A model generated the notes under the pieces. The model had not been told where the DNA came from and searched no databases. It saw nothing but the letters and a program-made list of their open reading frames with translations. From DAMCAP01 sp032059445 (GTDB lineage Bacteria; Bacillota; Clostridia; Oscillospirales; Ruminococcaceae): a stretch of DNA of 64,000 nt. The position numbers were made by a program, and so were the translations under genes. The stretch lies in assembly GCA_032059445.1 (NCBI GenBank), contig DAMCAP010000001.1, forward strand, positions 146,980 to 210,979, written 5' to 3'. Positions 16,742 through 25,256 of this stretch are shown one piece after another; the stretch's first letter is position 1, and each line of letters begins with the position of its first letter.

Positions 16742-16777
16742 AAAGGGCAAGCCTTTTCGGTTTGCCCTTTGTTTTTT
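16742..16777 (+). terminator. Strong hairpin with plus-strand T tract between dnaN and rlbA
   Basis: AAAGGGCAAGCC and GGTTTGCCCTTT form a 12-bp stem with one G-U pair and a 5-base loop, followed by GTTTTTTG on the plus strand. The flanking genes are both on the minus strand, where the sequence after the hairpin (GTGATTATAAG) is a poor terminator. Its role is therefore unclear. The remainder of 16387-16932 shows no gene. Confidence 0.6.
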
Positions 16778-16932
16778 GCTTGCAATTATTACGTTACAAG
16801 ATATTAAGTCAATGTGATTGGCGTGGCATTTGTGTCTATTTTGTTAATTGGTGAATATTCTTATTTAATCCACTCGATGATGCTCCGGATAATTATGCAG
16901 GTATATTCATCGCTCTAGCCGCACGGTGCGAA

Positions 16933-18018
16933 TTATTCGTTTTTGAGCCTTACAGGCAGCACCAGGAACAAATAACTGTCTCCCTCCAGAGGTAACACCT
17001 TCATAGGCGAGAGTGCGCCTGCAATCTCAAGCTTGGTGCGATCTCCGTCACATGCTCTTAGAGCATCGAGGAGATAGCGATGGTTAAATCCCATCTCTAC
17101 ACTATCTCCTGTAAGCTGGGCCATAAAAGAATCATTGGCCTTACCCAAAGAAGTCGTGCAAGAGATTTTGATTTTTTGGTCGGCAATCCTGACTTTTAGA
17201 GGGCTTCTAAGCCTGTCCGAAATTAGCAAAGAGGTTCTTTCGATTGATTCAATCATATCTCGGGTACCCACCACCGCAGTAGTGCTGGTATTTTTGGGGA
17301 TTGCTGATTTGTAATCAAGGAATTCCCCTTCAAGCAGTCGTGATACCACCAGATAATTGCCAATATTAAAGATAATGTGCTTCCTGCTGACCATCAGCAG
17401 TACATTTTCCTCGTCGTCGTCCTTTAAAATCCTAGAAACTTCAATCAGGGTCGATCTTGGTACCACAAATTTTAAGTCATTGGCAAAGCTCAATTTTTCT
17501 TTACGCAAGGCCAAGCGAAATCCATCTACCGCGACCACCGTCAAGGTTTGATTTTCCATCACAAATAAGGCGCCTGTATGTACGGGCTTGTCCTCACTAA
17601 GAGAAATTGCAAAACTGGTCTGGTTGATCATGGATTTCAGTACCGGCTGCGGTAAAGTGATATTTTCGGTAGAAGATACATCAGCAGCCATACCCAAAAT
17701 CGTATATTCTGCTTCACCGCTCAAAATATTCGCCAAATATCGCTCATCCACCGAGATTTCTACGGTTTCACCGGGTAGCCGACCTACGATATCCAGGAGA
17801 AGCTTGGCATTTAGCACAATATCCCCTTCTTTTTCTACCTCTCCATCAAGGCTAGTAGAAATACCGATATCCAGATTATAGCCGGTCAGGCTGATTGTTT
17901 TGCCGGCGGCTTTCATATAGATCCCTTCCAGGGCGGGGATTGAGGATTTTTGCGGCACTGCTCTGGAGACAATTGCCACTGCTTCTCCTAGCAGGGCTTG
18001 GTTACAGCGAATGATCAT
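16933..18018 (-). CDS. dnaN: DNA polymerase III beta sliding clamp
   Basis: 361 residues, starting MIIRCNQALLGEAVAIVSRA and ending with the conserved type of tail YLFLVLPVRLKN. The three clamp domains fit the usual length. Internal family signatures are KTISLTGYNLDIGI, VVAVDGFRLALR and FNHRYLLDALRA. It forms a ring dimer that tethers polymerase III to DNA. The start ATG follows GCAGGAGGACAATAA. It lies downstream of dnaA on the same strand, and the intervening 428 bases carry the predicted origin unwinding site. Confidence 0.97.
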   Translation of the reverse strand: MIIRCNQALLGEAVAIVSRAVPQKSSIPALEGIYMKAAGKTISLTGYNLDIGISTSLDGEVEKEGDIVLNAKLLLDIVGRLPGETVEISVDERYLANILSGEAEYTILGMAADVSSTENITLPQPVLKSMINQTSFAISLSEDKPVHTGALFVMENQTLTVVAVDGFRLALRKEKLSFANDLKFVVPRSTLIEVSRILKDDDEENVLLMVSRKHIIFNIGNYLVVSRLLEGEFLDYKSAIPKNTSTTAVVGTRDMIESIERTSLLISDRLRSPLKVRIADQKIKISCTTSLGKANDSFMAQLTGDSVEMGFNHRYLLDALRACDGDRTKLEIAGALSPMKVLPLEGDSYLFLVLPVRLKNE

Positions 18019-18056
18019 TTATTGTCCTCCTGCACATATATAAAGTATTTAAATAT

Positions 18057-18071
18057 TAGTAGTAGTAGTAG
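18057..18071 (+). other. DnaA-trio tract, predicted origin unwinding site
   Basis: Five consecutive TAG triplets (18057-18071) are followed by GGGC and then two abutting DnaA-box-like sequences at 18076-18093. The opposite side, towards dnaN, is AT-rich. In Bacillus subtilis the same order (DnaA boxes, GC-rich clamp, trio repeats, AT-rich DNA, dnaN) defines where DnaA melts the origin. Confidence 0.8.
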
Positions 18072-18075
18072 GGGC

Positions 18076-18229
18076 TGTGGATTTTGTGGAAAACCCTCTT
18101 CCTTCCCGCTATAGCGAAAAGCTTGACTTGCTTTTTATACGGAGAGTTATGTGGATAAAAAGAAGTGATTTTGTGGAATGTTGATAACTATGTTGATATT
18201 GTTGAAAACTCTCCGTTAAATGTTGAAAA
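18076..18229. other. DnaA-box cluster of oriC (dnaA-dnaN side)
   Basis: One perfect box, TGTGGATAA at 18150-18158. Near matches are TGTGGATTT (18076-18084), TGTGGAAAA (18085-18093), TGTGGAATG (18172-18180), TGTTGATAA (18179-18187), TGTTGATAT (18191-18199), TGTTGAAAA (18200-18208) and TGTTGAAAA (18221-18229). All point the same way, which suits ordered DnaA loading. Confidence 0.85.
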
Positions 18230-18383
18230 TAAAACCAAAAACATTTCCCTCTCCCGCTCTTTTGCCACGGAAAACAACAAGAAAAAATACCCAACGAAAT
18301 AGCTTTGAATATTTCGTAGAGATTGTTTTACCCACTCGCCTCACGCAGGATTTCCTGCAAAAGCCTTATGCTGCTGTTTTTTC

Positions 18384-18434
18384 TTGAATAAAGATGCGGG
18401 TCGCTTTGTGCAGTTTCACCAAAGCACTACCCGC
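18384..18434 (-). terminator. Possible dnaA terminator
   Basis: GCGGGT/ACCCGC (18396-18401, 18428-18433) encloses GCTTTG/CAAAGC. On the minus strand it is followed by ATCTTTATTC, a weak T tract. It lies 13 bases past the dnaA stop codon. Confidence 0.45.
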
Positions 18435-18446
18435 CAAAAGAGAGTG

Positions 18447-19766
18447 CTAATTGTTTCTGACGTTTTTGATGATGTCTTCGATGGTGTTTTTGAAGTAAGA
18501 ATCATTTTCTAGGTTTTTCTCCACCTGACCGATGGCATAGACCACTGTAGAGTGATCTCGCCCGCCAAATTCTTCGCCGATGGAGGCCATCGACATCTGG
18601 GTAACCTCTCGGATGATATACATGGAGGCTTGTCTAGCCAAAGAAATTTGAGCCGCCCGTTTACTGGAGCGGATGTCAGCTGGGCTCACCTCATAGTAGC
18701 GGCTTACCTCGGATATAATCTTATCTACAGTTACCGAGATAGGCTGGCTGTCGTTTAAGATATCGCGGATGGCACTTTGGGCGGTGGCAATGGAGGGGGT
18801 AAGGTCTGCCAGCAGCTTATAGGCCTTGAGTTTCTTGACAGCGCCCTCTAGCTGACGGATGTTGTTTTTGAGCCGTGTGGCGATGTATTCGATTACATCA
18901 TCTGGCAGGGAGAAGCCTAGTAGCTCTGCCTTGCGGCGGATGATGGCAATTCTTGTTTCGAAGTCAGGCGGAGAAACGTCGGCCAGTAGCCCTGATTCGA
19001 AGCGGGTACGAAGCCTGTCCTCCAAGGTTTTGATCTCCTTGGGTGGTCGGTCAGAGGTCAGCACGATCTGCCGCCCACTGTGGTAGAGGGCGTTGAAGGT
19101 ATGGAAAAACTCCTCCTGGGTAGCTTCCTTACCGCCGATAAACTGGATATCGTCTACCAGCAGCACATCAGCTTGCCGATATTTATCGTGAAACTCCCTA
19201 GTCCGCTCAGCGCCAATAGCGGCGATCAGTTCATTCATAAACTCCTCGCCCTTTACATAGATGATCTTAAAGCTTGGGTGTGTTTGGCTGATTTCGGAGC
19301 AGATGGCACAGAGCAGGTGGGTTTTGCCAAGCCCTGATCCGCCGTAGATAAACAAGGGGTTGTAGCTGCCGGCTGGGTTGGTGGCTACAGCCAACGAAGC
19401 TGCATGAGCAAACTTGTTGGAGGGGCCGATGATGAAGGTGGAGAAGGTGTACTCGTAATCCCCACCCGGCATTTGGGTGGTGGGCACCGTCTCCGAAAGA
19501 GGCTTTAAAGGCGCAGACTCCTCTTCGCTGACCAGCTGTATCGTGACAGGGAAGCCCACTGCCTGCTCAAAATTCCTAGCAATCAGGTCTAAATATTTCT
19601 CCTCGATGATGCTGCGCTTAAACTCGGTCTTGACCGAGAGCACAGCGGTAGAGTTTTCGAAGCTCAGCGCCTCGATATCCTTAATCCACAGAGAATAAGG
19701 CACATCCATCAGCTCTGACTTACATTGCTCTTTAACTTTGTCAAAAAGCTCGTGAAACGATTTCAT
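18447..19766 (-). CDS. dnaA: Chromosomal replication initiator DnaA
   Basis: 439 residues with all four domains. Domain I covers about residues 1-80 and includes LWIKDIEALSFEN. A short variable linker (about 81-105) follows. The AAA+ domain has Walker A GGSGLGKTH (142-150) and Walker B VLLVDDIQF (201-209). Domain IV carries the box-recognition signature GGRDHSTVVYA. ATG 19766 follows GGAGG. DnaA binds the boxes on both sides of its own gene and melts the TAG-trio region. Its promoter at 20104-20076 overlaps DnaA-box-like sequences, suggesting autoregulation. Confidence 0.98.
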   Translation of the reverse strand: MKSFHELFDKVKEQCKSELMDVPYSLWIKDIEALSFENSTAVLSVKTEFKRSIIEEKYLDLIARNFEQAVGFPVTIQLVSEEESAPLKPLSETVPTTQMPGGDYEYTFSTFIIGPSNKFAHAASLAVATNPAGSYNPLFIYGGSGLGKTHLLCAICSEISQTHPSFKIIYVKGEEFMNELIAAIGAERTREFHDKYRQADVLLVDDIQFIGGKEATQEEFFHTFNALYHSGRQIVLTSDRPPKEIKTLEDRLRTRFESGLLADVSPPDFETRIAIIRRKAELLGFSLPDDVIEYIATRLKNNIRQLEGAVKKLKAYKLLADLTPSIATAQSAIRDILNDSQPISVTVDKIISEVSRYYEVSPADIRSSKRAAQISLARQASMYIIREVTQMSMASIGEEFGGRDHSTVVYAIGQVEKNLENDSYFKNTIEDIIKNVRNN

Positions 19767-19870
19767 AAAAACCTCCGTGTTTTGTCCTTATTCTGGGGGT
19801 CTTGTGTGAAAGACGATAAGACAAAATGAAATCAATAGGTATTTTTTTGATAAAAACGGGGAAAAATAAA

Positions 19871-19891
19871 CCTTAAAGACAAGCTTTAAGG
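19871..19891 (-). promoter_or_regulatory. Hairpin with U-rich tail in the dnaA leader
   Basis: CCTTAAAG and CTTTAAGG (8 bp, 5-base loop). On the minus strand it is followed by TTTATTTTT. It lies inside the roughly 300-base dnaA leader and could attenuate transcription, though the stem is AT-rich. Confidence 0.35.
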
Positions 19892-20213
19892 CTACTGCCG
19901 GGTAGGGCGCGGGTGCTGAGGTGCCGAAAAAGGCTCGGTGGAAAACCATTTTGCATTTTTTATATGCCGATGGAGGTTTTAAACAAGCCTATTAACAATA
20001 TTCTCCCTTAATTCGAGCGAAAAAGCTGCCGCACACCCTCTGAAAACCCGTATTTGCGCAGTATAAGACGGATATATCATAACACAAGCTGTTGAAAATT
20101 ACAAGTTATCAACTGTTGAATACGGGTATATTATTTAAGGTATAAAAACTTGTTAAAATATCATGGAAAGCCTTGAAAAGTATAAAAGCAGCTTTATTTT
20201 TTTGATAGGGTTA
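19892..20213. other. oriC upstream region (dnaA-rpmH gap)
   Basis: Divergent intergenic region with degenerate DnaA boxes: TGTTGAAAA (20090-20098), TTATCAACT (20106-20114) and TGTTGAATA (20113-20121, imperfect). It corresponds to the second half of the bipartite origin in related bacteria. No reading frame is seen. Confidence 0.55.
20076..20104 (-). promoter_or_regulatory. dnaA promoter
   Basis: On the minus strand TTGTAA (20104-20099), a 17-base spacer, and TATGAT (20081-20076). A DnaA-box-like sequence fills the spacer. Confidence 0.6.
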
Positions 20214-20243
20214 TTGACTTTTGCAGTGATTTTGAGCTATAAT
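20214..20243 (+). promoter_or_regulatory. rpmH promoter
   Basis: TTGACT (20214-20219), an 18-base spacer, and TATAAT (20238-20243): a strong housekeeping promoter. The leader to rpmH is about 125 bases. Confidence 0.75.
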
Positions 20244-20374
20244 TAAAAAACCAAGCTATGCCTATAAAAATATGTCTATCATTGAGTATTTTTGTACCGG
20301 GCTTGATACCAATTCTTTTACAATTCCAAGGTAACAGCCATGGAGATGTTTTTCCTCGAAAGGAGGTTTTTTTG

Positions 20375-20509
20375 ATGTTTAGGACTTACCAGCCAAAGAA
20401 GCTTCAGCGTAAGAAGGAGCACGGTTTCCGCAAGAGAATGAAGACCAGAAACGGACGTAAGGTACTTGCGCGCAGACGTGCAAAGGGCAGAGCAGAGCTG
20501 ACCCTGTAA
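20375..20509 (+). CDS. rpmH: 50S ribosomal protein L34
   Basis: 44 residues, MFRTYQPKKLQRKKEHGF and so on, highly basic and full length for L34. The start at 20375 follows a perfect AAAGGAGG site; the frame is open further upstream but without a start signal. It lies next to the origin and diverges from dnaA, as in nearly all Firmicutes. A terminator at 20590 separates much of its transcript from rnpA. Confidence 0.97.
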   Translation: MFRTYQPKKLQRKKEHGFRKRMKTRNGRKVLARRRAKGRAELTL

Positions 20510-20589
20510 TAAGCCTGCAACTGGCAAATAACGTTATCCCGCCCTTAAGGGTGAGCCCTCCTTGTGGGGTGGGTGATAGATAACACCTT

Positions 20590-20616
20590 GGCCACAGCGA
20601 CTGTGGCCTTTTTTTT
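20590..20616 (+). terminator. Terminator between rpmH and rnpA
   Basis: GGCCACAG and CTGTGGCC around a 3-base loop, then eight Ts. It probably keeps L34 output above that of rnpA by partial termination. A weaker GC-rich hairpin precedes it. Confidence 0.88.
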
Positions 20617-20705
20617 ACAATTATGCCCGATCAAAAGGATCATTTGGGCAGCAGCCCGCCTTTTGATTAGGTTTTGGCTCAACCATCAACCAAACGAGGT
20701 TTTAG

Positions 20706-21035
20706 ATGGCAAAGATCATTACACTGGTACGAAACAACGATTTCCGCCGGCTTTACCGCCTTGGCTCAGAGGTCGGCTCTGCACTGGTGACCTACCGCTG
20801 CAAAAACCGCAGAGAGTATAATCGTATCGGCATCACCACTTCAAAAAAAATTGGAAAAGCCCACGAACGCAACCGTGCTAGGCGTGTGATTAAAGAAGCC
20901 TATCGTACCCTTGAGCCTAGAATTGCAAAGGGATACGATATTGTGTTTGTGGCACGCACCCGCACCTGCAAGTGCAGCATGCAGGATGTACAGCGCCTGA
21001 TGGAAAAGCATCTCGCGCCGATTATGGATGAATAA
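20706..21035 (+). CDS. rnpA: Ribonuclease P protein component
   Basis: 109 residues. The family pattern is clear: NNDFRRLYRLG near the start, NRIGITTSKKIGKAHERNRARRVIKEAYR in the centre (positions 38-66, the RNA-binding RNR motif) and YDIVFVART. It binds the RNase P RNA and aids 5' processing of precursor tRNAs. The start ATG follows GAGG. Its stop codon overlaps the yidD start by one base. Confidence 0.97.
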   Translation: MAKIITLVRNNDFRRLYRLGSEVGSALVTYRCKNRREYNRIGITTSKKIGKAHERNRARRVIKEAYRTLEPRIAKGYDIVFVARTRTCKCSMQDVQRLMEKHLAPIMDE

Positions 21036-21277
21036 TGAAAAAACTCTTTAAGCTTTTCATTTTATTTTACCAAAGAGCGATTTCTCCCTACACCCCACCC
21101 AGCTGTAGGTATATCCCAACCTGCTCACGCTACGCCCTGGACGCTGTCGAGCGCTTCGGCGCAGCTCGGGGCGGGTTACTTGCGGTTTGGCGTATATTAC
21201 GCTGTAACCCCTTTTCAAAAGGGGGCTATGATCCTGTGCCGGATCACTTTACCTTTAAAAGGCAATTTAAGTGGTAA
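21035..21277 (+). CDS. yidD: Membrane protein insertion efficiency factor YidD
   Basis: 80 residues with the family hallmarks FYQRAISPYTPPSCRYIPTC and SRYALDAVERFGAARGG, and CNPFSKGGYDPVP near the end. An N-terminal amphipathic helix is expected to sit at the inner face of the membrane. The ATG overlaps the rnpA stop codon (TAATG), so translation is coupled. It precedes yidC as usual. Confidence 0.96.
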   Translation: MKKLFKLFILFYQRAISPYTPPSCRYIPTCSRYALDAVERFGAARGGLLAVWRILRCNPFSKGGYDPVPDHFTFKRQFKW

Positions 21278-21310
21278 TACCACTACTCAATGATAAACGG
21301 AGGAACAAAT

Positions 21311-22402
21311 ATGTCTTTATTTTCCATCATCGGTGTACCGCTGGGTTGGGTCATGCACTTGATTTACCAGTTTGTACAGAATTACGGTATTACGCTGATT
21401 CTATTTACTCTTTTGATCCGCATCCTCTTTATCCCCCTGGCGATCAAGCAGCAAAAAGGCATGATCACCACCGCGAAGTTTAAGCCAAAGATGGATGAGC
21501 TTCAGCGTAAATATGGAAACAATAAAGAACGCCTCAATCAGGAGATCATGGAGCTTTATAAGCAGGAGAATTACTCTCCGCTTTCCTCCTGCCTGCCGAT
21601 GCTGCTTCAGTTCCCTCTCTTGTTTGGTCTGATTGACGTCATCTACTACCCCCTAAAGCATATGCTCAGACTCCCTGCCGATGTGGTTGCTAAGGCTACC
21701 GAGATCGCTACCGGAGTGCTGGGTGCAGCAGGTATGAGCCGCTACTCTACGCAGATTAGTGTCATCAACGCTGTAAAAGCCAATCCCGAGCCTTTTATTA
21801 CCGGTATCGGCGCCGATGTGACCAATCAGATCAAAAACTTCGACTTTTCATTTTTTGGCCTTGATCTGGGCAATACCCCTACTTTGATGCCAGCTGAAGG
21901 TCAGGATTTCGGTGTGTACTTTGTGCTGCTGCTGATCCCTGTGCTTTCGGGTCTTACTTCTCTGTTGATGTCTTATGTAACCAGCACTTCCAACAAGGAT
22001 ATGATGGGAGATCAGGCTACCAACAGCATGACCACCTCTATGATGCTGATGATGCCCCTGATGTCGGTTTACATTGCGTTTCAGGTGCCTGCAGGTGTAG
22101 GTGTGTACTGGTTGATGACCAACTGCATCATGATAGCACAAACCCTGCTCCTCAATAAGTTTATGAACCCTGCAAAGATCGCTGCCGAAGCCAGAGCAGA
22201 AGCCGAGGTTGCCCGCGAGCAGGAGAGAACCGAACGAATTGAAGCCAAGAAAAAGGCCAAGGAAGAGCGCCAAAACGGTACCGCTGAGGAAACTCTAAGC
22301 CAAAAGGAACTCAACCGTCAGAAGCTTGCTGCCGCTCGTAAGAGAGACGCCGAGAAGTATGGCGAGGAATACAAAGAAGTCACTGATAGCGACCTTAAGT
22401 AA
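21311..22402 (+). CDS. yidC: YidC/OxaA membrane protein insertase
   Basis: About 363 residues. Hydrophobic segments include GVPLGWVMHLIYQF, YGITLILFTLLIRILFIPLA (with the conserved hydrophilic-groove Arg), a long central loop, VLLLIPVLSGLTSLLMSYV and the final pair ending TNCIMIAQTLLLN. The C-terminal tail is long and highly charged (EAEVAREQERTERIEAKKKA). No lipoprotein signal is seen. The start is placed at ATG 21311 behind CGGAGGAACAAAT rather than at 21290. It inserts membrane proteins alone or with SecYEG. The basic tail may contact the ribosome. Confidence 0.95.
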   Translation: MSLFSIIGVPLGWVMHLIYQFVQNYGITLILFTLLIRILFIPLAIKQQKGMITTAKFKPKMDELQRKYGNNKERLNQEIMELYKQENYSPLSSCLPMLLQFPLLFGLIDVIYYPLKHMLRLPADVVAKATEIATGVLGAAGMSRYSTQISVINAVKANPEPFITGIGADVTNQIKNFDFSFFGLDLGNTPTLMPAEGQDFGVYFVLLLIPVLSGLTSLLMSYVTSTSNKDMMGDQATNSMTTSMMLMMPLMSVYIAFQVPAGVGVYWLMTNCIMIAQTLLLNKFMNPAKIAAEARAEAEVAREQERTERIEAKKKAKEERQNGTAEETLSQKELNRQKLAAARKRDAEKYGEEYKEVTDSDLK

Positions 22403-22431
22403 AAAATATATATCCCCTAAGGAGGATTGAC

Positions 22432-23625
22432 GTGATAAAAGAAGCGATTGGAGTAGGTAAAACGGTAGATATAGCGATTGAGCACGCTTGCCAGCAGATT
22501 GGCTATCCACGAGAAGAAGTGGAGATTCAGGTGCTCAACCTCCCCAGAAAGGGCTTTTTGGGTCTGCTTGGCTACACACCTGCCAAGGTAAGGGTTACCG
22601 TAGAGATACAGGATGTGCCAAGAGCAGAAAGACCAAAAAAAATCGAGCCAAAGCAGCCGCAACCAAGGCCTCAGCAACAGGAGCCAGCTCGCAGCCAGCC
22701 TATAGAAAACAAGCCCAAGCCCCAGCAGCAGGAGCCTGCACGCCAGCAGCCTAAGCTGGATAATCAGCGCCCAGCTACTAGGCAGGAGCAGCCCTTCAAG
22801 AAGGAAGAAGCAGCAAAGCCTACAGTACAGCCTCAGGCAGTACCAGTTGCAGAAGGCTCTAAGGGCGCAGTGGCTAGAGACTTCCTCTCGGCTGTAATCC
22901 AAGAAATGGGTGTAGAAAATTGTGCTGTAACCGCCACACAGGAGGATAAGACCATCATCCTGAAGCTTGAGGGAGATGCCACCGGTGTGGTAATCGGCAA
23001 GCGAGGCGAAACTCTCGATGCACTACAATATCTGTCGGCACTTGCCAGCAATCGTGTAGAGGGTGAGTATACCCGTGTAGTGATTGACTCGGGCAATTAC
23101 CGTCAGAGACGTCAAAAAACCTTAGAGCAGCTAGCTGCCAAGCTATCGGCATCGGTGCTGCGCAGTGGCAAAAATGTAACCCTTGAGCCTATGAATCCAT
23201 ACGAGCGCCGGATTATCCATGCGGCTGTTTCGGAGATCGAGGGCGTAAGATCCGTATCTGTAGGGGAGGAGCCCAATCGTTCTGTAGTGATCACCACTAC
23301 CGACGGTGTTGTGCCTACCACTCTCCCACCTTATAAAAAGAACCCTCGCCATGGTGGCGGCGGCGGTGGCAAACGCCCCGGTGCCCCTAAGGGTGACAGA
23401 GGCGATAAGGCCGATCAAAAGCCCCGATTTAACAAGCCTAGGAATGGTGGCGGTAGCAGCAAGGGCGGCCCTAGGGTAGAGCGCAGCCCAGAAGATCGCG
23501 CAGCAAGGCCCCCAAGGAATGATCGTCCTGCACCAGCGGCAGCGGCTTCTAAACAGGATAACTCTGCACGCAGGGCTCCTACCGAGGCAGCAAACCAGCC
23601 TATGTATGGGAAGATCCAGATATAG
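22432..23625 (+). CDS. jag: RNA-binding protein Jag/KhpB with long basic tail
   Basis: 397 residues, longer than the typical 200-300. Layout: Jag_N domain (1-55, IGVGKTVDIAIEHACQQIG), a Pro/Gln-rich linker (about 62-135), a KH domain (VVIGKRGETLDALQYLSALA, about 180-215), an R3H domain (MNPYERRIIHAAVSEIEGV), then about 95 residues rich in Gly, Arg, Lys and Pro (302-397). The start is GTG 22432 with AAGGAGG. In other Firmicutes KhpB pairs with KhpA and affects division and sporulation. It is co-oriented with yidC, 29 bases downstream. The tail looks intrinsically disordered and may add RNA binding. Confidence 0.95.
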   Translation: MIKEAIGVGKTVDIAIEHACQQIGYPREEVEIQVLNLPRKGFLGLLGYTPAKVRVTVEIQDVPRAERPKKIEPKQPQPRPQQQEPARSQPIENKPKPQQQEPARQQPKLDNQRPATRQEQPFKKEEAAKPTVQPQAVPVAEGSKGAVARDFLSAVIQEMGVENCAVTATQEDKTIILKLEGDATGVVIGKRGETLDALQYLSALASNRVEGEYTRVVIDSGNYRQRRQKTLEQLAAKLSASVLRSGKNVTLEPMNPYERRIIHAAVSEIEGVRSVSVGEEPNRSVVITTTDGVVPTTLPPYKKNPRHGGGGGGKRPGAPKGDRGDKADQKPRFNKPRNGGGSSKGGPRVERSPEDRAARPPRNDRPAPAAAASKQDNSARRAPTEAANQPMYGKIQI

Positions 23626-23734
23626 TAGTGTAGGCATGGCCCACTTTGCTTGAGTTTCTTACTTAAGTCTATTATTTCTTGATATTGCGCGGCAAAGCTA
23701 TTGCCATTTCATTTCGTGACCCAATACAGGACTC

Positions 23735-23762
23735 AAACGCCGACAGAAATTGTCGGCGTTTT
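23735..23762 (+). terminator. Intrinsic terminator of the rnpA-yidD-yidC-jag unit
   Basis: AACGCCGACA and TGTCGGCGTT form a 10-bp stem with a 5-base loop, then TTT. Confidence 0.88.
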
Positions 23763-23828
23763 GTTATAAATCGACTCAGATAAATCATACGATCAGTATA
23801 AATTATAGAATATTTACGGTGAGGAATC

Positions 23829-25256
23829 ATGTATAGACAAAGTAATGATACAGTGGTGGCGGTATCTACTGCTCCGGCGAGAGGTGCCATCGCTGTGGTA
23901 AGGCTTACAGGCCCCGATGCTGTCAAAATCGCCGATCAGGTCTTTCGCCCTATGTCGGGCAAGCCACTGATATCGCTAAAAGGGTATACTGCTGCTTACG
24001 GTGAAGTCCTCAGCGACGGTGAAGTCATCGACGACGGAGTAGCAACGGTGTTTTGGGCACCCAAAAGCTACACGGGGGAAAATATGGCGGAAATCAGCTG
24101 CCATGGTAACCCCCTGCTTGCCAGCCTGTTGCTGGAGTCCTGCGTCAAGGCGGGTGCTATGCCTGCGGGTGCCGGAGAGTTTACCAAGCGGGCTTTTTTA
24201 AACGGCAAGATGGATTTGACCCGTGCCGAGGCGGTAGCGGAACTGATATCGGCACAAGGTAAAGGCGCAGCACGCCTTGCACTGGGGAAGAGGACAGGTG
24301 CTTTAGAGCAAAAAATCGATGAGATTACCCAAGCCCTTACCCATCTGGCAGCAAAGCTGGCTGTGTGGGTAGATTACCCCGATGATGAGATCATGACGGT
24401 GGAGCACAGCGAGATTGCTGAGCTTGCAAGCCGCGCCAAATCTCAGATCGAAACGTTGATCACTGGCTACAGCAAGGCTGTGATGATCAGTCAGGGTGTG
24501 TCGGCTGCTATTGTAGGCCGCCCCAATGCAGGTAAGTCTACTTTGATGAATTTGCTGTGCGGTAGCGATCGCAGCATCGTCAGCCAATATGCCGGCACCA
24601 CCCGTGATGTGGTGGAGGGGATTATTGAGGTAGGCGCTACTACCTTAAAGCTCCTTGATACTGCGGGCATCCGCGAAACCCAAGACCCTATTGAAGCCCT
24701 GGGAGTAGATCGTGCCCGCAGGCAGATCGACCAAGCTGATCTGGTGATCATGGTGCTGGATGGCACGACACAGCTTAGCAAAGAAGAGGAAGAAACCCTC
24801 ACTGCCCTCACCGAGCGTGTGGCAGTGGTGGTGATCAATAAGCAGGACTTGGGGCTTGACCCTGCTATCCCTGCGAAAGTGGCAGCATTGCTGCCCGATA
24901 TCGTGCCCTATAGTGAGGAGCTGGATCAAAACAGCCCTACCCCTAGATTATTGCTAACCCTCTCGGCCCTCAAGGGGGAGGGGGAGCAGGCGCTGCGCAG
25001 TGCCATAGAGCTTGCCATCGGGCTTTGCGGCTCGGCTGACAATCGCCTGATCTCCAATCATAGGCAGCTTAGCTGCGTTATGCGCGCGCGCGATTCCCTT
25101 GCACTTCTGGCAGAGGCGAGCCAAAACCATGAGACGCTAGATGCCCTATCGGTGCTTCTAGATGATTGCTTAGAGCCTCTTTGGGAGCTGGTTGGCAAAA
25201 ATGCCTCCGAAGCAGTGATCAGTGAGGTGTTTGCTAAGTTTTGCGTAGGCAAGTAA
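23829..25256 (+). CDS. mnmE: tRNA modification GTPase MnmE
   Basis: 475 residues. The N-terminal formyl-THF-binding domain starts DTVVAVSTAPARGAIAVVRL. A helical domain surrounds the G domain, whose motifs are GRPNAGKST (G1), AGTTRD (G2), DTAGIRE (G3) and NKQD (G4). It ends with the catalytic FCVGK. With MnmG it makes the cmnm5 modification at U34 of certain tRNAs. ATG 23829 follows GTGAGGAATC. It is followed by mnmG after 211 bases. Confidence 0.97.
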   Translation: MYRQSNDTVVAVSTAPARGAIAVVRLTGPDAVKIADQVFRPMSGKPLISLKGYTAAYGEVLSDGEVIDDGVATVFWAPKSYTGENMAEISCHGNPLLASLLLESCVKAGAMPAGAGEFTKRAFLNGKMDLTRAEAVAELISAQGKGAARLALGKRTGALEQKIDEITQALTHLAAKLAVWVDYPDDEIMTVEHSEIAELASRAKSQIETLITGYSKAVMISQGVSAAIVGRPNAGKSTLMNLLCGSDRSIVSQYAGTTRDVVEGIIEVGATTLKLLDTAGIRETQDPIEALGVDRARRQIDQADLVIMVLDGTTQLSKEEEETLTALTERVAVVVINKQDLGLDPAIPAKVAALLPDIVPYSEELDQNSPTPRLLLTLSALKGEGEQALRSAIELAIGLCGSADNRLISNHRQLSCVMRARDSLALLAEASQNHETLDALSVLLDDCLEPLWELVGKNASEAVISEVFAKFCVGK

